Shown in pieces: positions 5,647 to 7,559 of a DNA stretch of 7,559 bases; the first letter of the stretch is position 1, and every line of letters starts with the position of its first letter. The DNA comes from an uncultured Alphaproteobacteria bacterium (GTDB lineage: Bacteria > Pseudomonadota > Alphaproteobacteria > UBA2136 > UBA6156): NCBI GenBank assembly GCA_937928525.1, contig CALFWJ010000057.1, positions 1-7,559 of the forward strand, given 5' to 3'. The notes under the pieces were generated by a model that was not told where the DNA came from, made no database searches, and worked only from the letters and a program-made list of their open reading frames with translations. A program made the translations under genes and the position numbers.

Positions 5647-6625
5647 ATGCGCTATCACGCGCCTTAATGTGTGCATCAAACGCCATAACTTCTTCCCATG
5701 TTACGGTCTGAACACCACGTTTTGTAACGGCCACACTGCCAGCTAAATTAGATAAATGCATGGCCTCAATTTTGTCGTAACCACGTGCTAAAGCGGTAGA
5801 AAAGGCCGCCACAACACTATCTCCAGCACCAGACACATCATACACCTCTTGCGCCTCAGCAGAGACATGATGCGCGTCACCGTCAGCGGTAAACAGGCTC
5901 ATACCTTTTTCACTGCGCGTAAACAAAACATATTCAAGTTTAAACTTCTCAATCAGTTCAGCTGCCAGCGTTGCCACATCAGTATCGCTATTGTCAGCAG
6001 ACGTATTTTGTAAAATAAATTTAGCTTCTTTTAAATTAGGCGTAATAGCCGTCACACCAGTTAAATCAACCGCATGAAACGCCTGCGGATCGTGCAAAAT
6101 AACACCGTTCGCCCACAGTTTATTCACCGCAGAAATCATTTCTTCATCTAACGTTAAATACCCATAATCAGAGAGCACAATAATATCAGCTTTAGCACGT
6201 ACTAGCTTCAATTTTTCAAGCAATGCAGCTCTAATTTCAGGGGTAAGGGGCGTTCTATATTCTTCATCGAATCGAGCAATTTGCTGGCCTTGTGCCATAA
6301 TACGGGTCTTTGCAGTCATATCTTCAGGCTCAGAAACAGTATAGTTCAAACTAATATTATGTGCAAAAGCGGTTTTTTTGAACGCATCACCATATTCACC
6401 AAGGCCAATTCGACCAACCATAAAAGGCTTAGCGCCCATTGCTTTTAAATTCATCACGGTATTCGCGGCGCAAGCCATATTCACCCGCCGAGACGTTGCA
6501 TTAAGCACAGGTATGGGCGCTTCACTGCTCATGCGTTTGGTGTCGCCCATAATATAGCGGTCTAGGGCTAAATCGCCAAAAACAGCAACTTTAGGCTGTT
6601 TATTCAGTGTGTTTTTTAAAGTCAT
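5633..6625 (-). CDS. D-glycero-beta-D-manno-heptose-7-phosphate kinase-like protein (HldA/RfaE1 type, PfkB family)
   Basis: This 330-residue PfkB-family sugar kinase resembles the N-terminal half of HldE, which phosphorylates heptose-7-phosphate at C1 on the way to ADP-heptose for the LPS core. Supporting segments are FGDLALDRYIMGD (16-28), MSSEAPIPVL (32-41, the HldE-type EAPxPV block), SDYGYL (152-157), TPNLKEAKF (195-203), FTRSEKGMSL (235-244) and the anion-hole and catalytic base motif GAGD at 266-269 (D269) in VYDVSGAGDSV. The cytidylyltransferase half is missing, so the adenylylation step needs a separate HldC elsewhere. Odd points: the usual GGAAN is ACAAN (51-55), DPKG is DPQA (179-182), and SDYGKG is SDYGYL. 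The start lies 5 bp after the DUF3108 stop, with TAGGT touching the ATG, which suggests coupling. Another PfkB sugar specificity cannot be excluded. Confidence 0.85.
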   Translation of the reverse strand: MTLKNTLNKQPKVAVFGDLALDRYIMGDTKRMSSEAPIPVLNATSRRVNMACAANTVMNLKAMGAKPFMVGRIGLGEYGDAFKKTAFAHNISLNYTVSEPEDMTAKTRIMAQGQQIARFDEEYRTPLTPEIRAALLEKLKLVRAKADIIVLSDYGYLTLDEEMISAVNKLWANGVILHDPQAFHAVDLTGVTAITPNLKEAKFILQNTSADNSDTDVATLAAELIEKFKLEYVLFTRSEKGMSLFTADGDAHHVSAEAQEVYDVSGAGDSVVAAFSTALARGYDKIEAMHLSNLAGSVAVTKRGVQTVTWEEVMAFDAHIKARDSASKQA

Positions 6626-6630
6626 ACCTA

Positions 6631-7392
6631 CTATTTAGGGAAGATATCACCCGTTTGCAAGCCCTTCGGTGCAGAAGATGTTATTTTATCGCCTAATTCA
6701 GTGTTTTCAAATTTTGTCAGCAGCGCATTAAAGCTGCCAAACTTAAGCTTAGCGGTAATACGCACAGGCAGGCGGCGCTCATCTGCCGTAATGTAAATTC
6801 GCCAGTTTTTATTCAGGCCACTTTTAGGCGCTAAACTCACTAAAATAGGTTGAATTTCCCACACAGTTTGCGTGCCAAGGGCAGGGGTATAAAGTTCACG
6901 TTTTTTCAAAACTTTAAGCTCCATGCGGTACGCACCATTAAGCCCTACAACGTTTTCAACTAAGGTTTTACCTACTTTAAGCTCGTCACTATAGGTTTTA
7001 CGTAGTTTAAATAAGGCACTCAAATAATCTCGCTCGGCGCCATGGGCAAAAAAAGTTTCTTCAGGGTTGCCGCGTTTTTGGTATAAGCCATTTTCACCCA
7101 CTAAGCGTAGTGTTTTATGCGCTTTATAGTCATTTTCAATTTGCTGCATGTTAAACACAGAAGGTTTAAAGTTAGCGCCCTCAACCACAATTCGCTCGCG
7201 TAAGTTAAACAAAGACGTCTCCGTCCACGCCAATGCAATATTCTCATAAGTGTCAAGGGTGGGCTGATTAAAGGTAATTTCAGCCTTACCAGCGGTTAAA
7301 AAGCCAAACTTTACCTTATAATGAAAGCGCTCAAGCGACAAAACATCACTTAACGGGGCTAATAAAAGGGTAAACAGCCATAAAATTTTCAT
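6631..7392 (-). CDS. DUF3108 family protein, probably periplasmic
   Basis: This 253-residue DUF3108 protein is from a family of unknown function common in Proteobacteria. Two ATGs are adjacent (7395 and 7392). The second is chosen because AAGGA at 7403-7399 is 6 nt from it but only 3 nt from the first. Residues 1 to about 19 are a signal peptide (ILWLFTLLLAPL core). The mature protein opens with FHYKVKFGFLTAGKAEITF (23-41), the family's usual first beta strands, and near the end has RRLPVRITAKLKFGSFNALL (206-225), its other conserved strand region. Alternating polar and hydrophobic strands throughout suggest a beta-rich fold facing the periplasm or the outer membrane inner face. It is the first gene of a two-gene unit with the heptose kinase, 5 bp apart, which hints at a shared envelope or LPS role. 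That link is by context only. Confidence 0.88.
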   Translation of the reverse strand: MKILWLFTLLLAPLSDVLSLERFHYKVKFGFLTAGKAEITFNQPTLDTYENIALAWTETSLFNLRERIVVEGANFKPSVFNMQQIENDYKAHKTLRLVGENGLYQKRGNPEETFFAHGAERDYLSALFKLRKTYSDELKVGKTLVENVVGLNGAYRMELKVLKKRELYTPALGTQTVWEIQPILVSLAPKSGLNKNWRIYITADERRLPVRITAKLKFGSFNALLTKFENTELGDKITSSAPKGLQTGDIFPK

Positions 7393-7398
7393 CATATA

Positions 7399-7416
7399 TC
7401 CTTAACGTTCATTATG
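7399..7416 (-). promoter_or_regulatory. Ribosome site and possible -10 box for the DUF3108-kinase unit
   Basis: On the minus strand, CATAAT (7416-7411) matches the -10 consensus at 5 of 6 positions and lies just upstream of AAGGA (7403-7399), a good Shine-Dalgarno for the ATG at 7392. The only -35-like element (TTGCGT, about 19 bp further up) is weak, so the ribosome site is the firmer part of this call and the promoter the weaker. Confidence 0.4.
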
Positions 7417-7457
7417 TGCATATCCTGCCCAAAAAACGCAATGAAGGCAATTGTTTG

Positions 7458-7476
7458 TTGGCGCGCTTTGTGCCAA
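7458..7476. repeat. Small inverted repeat in the divergent intergenic region
   Basis: TTGGCGC (7458-7464) and GTGCCAA (7470-7476) form a 7 bp inverted repeat with one mismatch (a G-U pair in RNA) around a 5 bp centre. It lies between two divergent genes and is not followed by a T-run, so an operator-like protein site is more likely than a terminator. It could also be chance. Confidence 0.3.
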
Positions 7477-7486
7477 TATCTTGGTT

Positions 7487-7559
7487 ATGGCTCAAATAAA
7501 AACAAAAACCGCCACATTTAACCGTGTTTATGCCGTCTTTGGCCTTGCCTTAATGGCGT
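7487..7559 (+). CDS. 5' end of an unidentified gene with hydrophobic N-terminus
   Basis: An ATG at 7487 opens a frame that stays open to the window edge (24 codons). The first residues are basic and polar (MAQIKTKTATFNR), followed by a hydrophobic start (VYAVFGLALMA), which looks like a signal peptide or first membrane helix. An in-frame TTG at 7481 is a weaker alternative. No clear ribosome site is visible, and the nearest promoter-like hexamers (TTGTTT and CAATAT, 17 bp apart) are poor. The divergent position relative to the DUF3108 gene fits a real gene start. The family cannot be named from this fragment. Confidence 0.5.
   Translation, partial: MAQIKTKTATFNRVYAVFGLALMA

Noticed and set aside
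7441..7524. Alternative ATG frame upstream of the right-edge gene
   Set aside because: It ends after fewer than 30 codons and has no signal peptide or ribosome site, while the ATG at 7487 stays open with a sensible N-terminus.

Overview
The window looks like chromosomal housekeeping DNA from a moderate-GC (low-to-mid 40s percent by partial hand counts) Gram-negative bacterium, most likely an alphaproteobacterium. The Gram-negative call rests on a heptose-7-phosphate kinase (lipopolysaccharide core pathway), a DUF374 acyltransferase, a large YcbB-type L,D-transpeptidase, a PCuAC periplasmic copper chaperone and a DUF3108 periplasmic protein. The class assignment is an inference from this gene mix and is not proven. 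No rRNA, tRNA, CRISPR array, insertion sequence, phage gene or attachment site was seen.

Layout. (1) Positions 1-1312, minus strand: a DUF374 lysophospholipid-acyltransferase-like gene overlaps by 8 bp the start of rsmE (16S rRNA m3U1498 methyltransferase), which runs off the left edge. (2) Positions 1313-1409: a short divergent promoter region. (3) Positions 1410-2300, plus strand: an unrecognised 158-residue protein with a Pro/Ala/Thr-rich tail, then a MAPEG-family membrane protein 18 bp later, then a weak possible terminator. (4) Positions 2370-5646, plus strand: a 567-residue YcbB/LdtD-type L,D-transpeptidase, a PCuAC copper chaperone, and a polytopic LPG_synthase_TM (flippase-like) protein that starts inside the end of the PCuAC gene. 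(5) Positions 5633-7395, minus strand: a kinase-only HldE/RfaE1-type heptose kinase lies 5 bp downstream of a DUF3108 gene. This unit ends tail-to-tail with the flippase-like gene, with a 14 bp overlap. (6) Positions 7396-7559: a divergent intergenic region with a small inverted repeat, then the first 24 codons of a plus-strand gene with a hydrophobic N-terminus.

Common theme. Apart from rsmE and the two uncharacterised ORFs, nearly every gene acts on or in the envelope: acyl-lipid synthesis, 3-3 peptidoglycan cross-linking, periplasmic copper handling, lipid or glycolipid translocation, LPS core sugar activation and a periplasmic beta-rich protein. The most testable ideas are the copper chaperone next to an L,D-transpeptidase (a copper-sensitive enzyme class), the altered substrate-side motif of the heptose kinase, and the uncharacterised bipartite protein at 1410-1886. 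I see no clear new multi-gene system. This is mostly ordinary core genome with a few unusual details.
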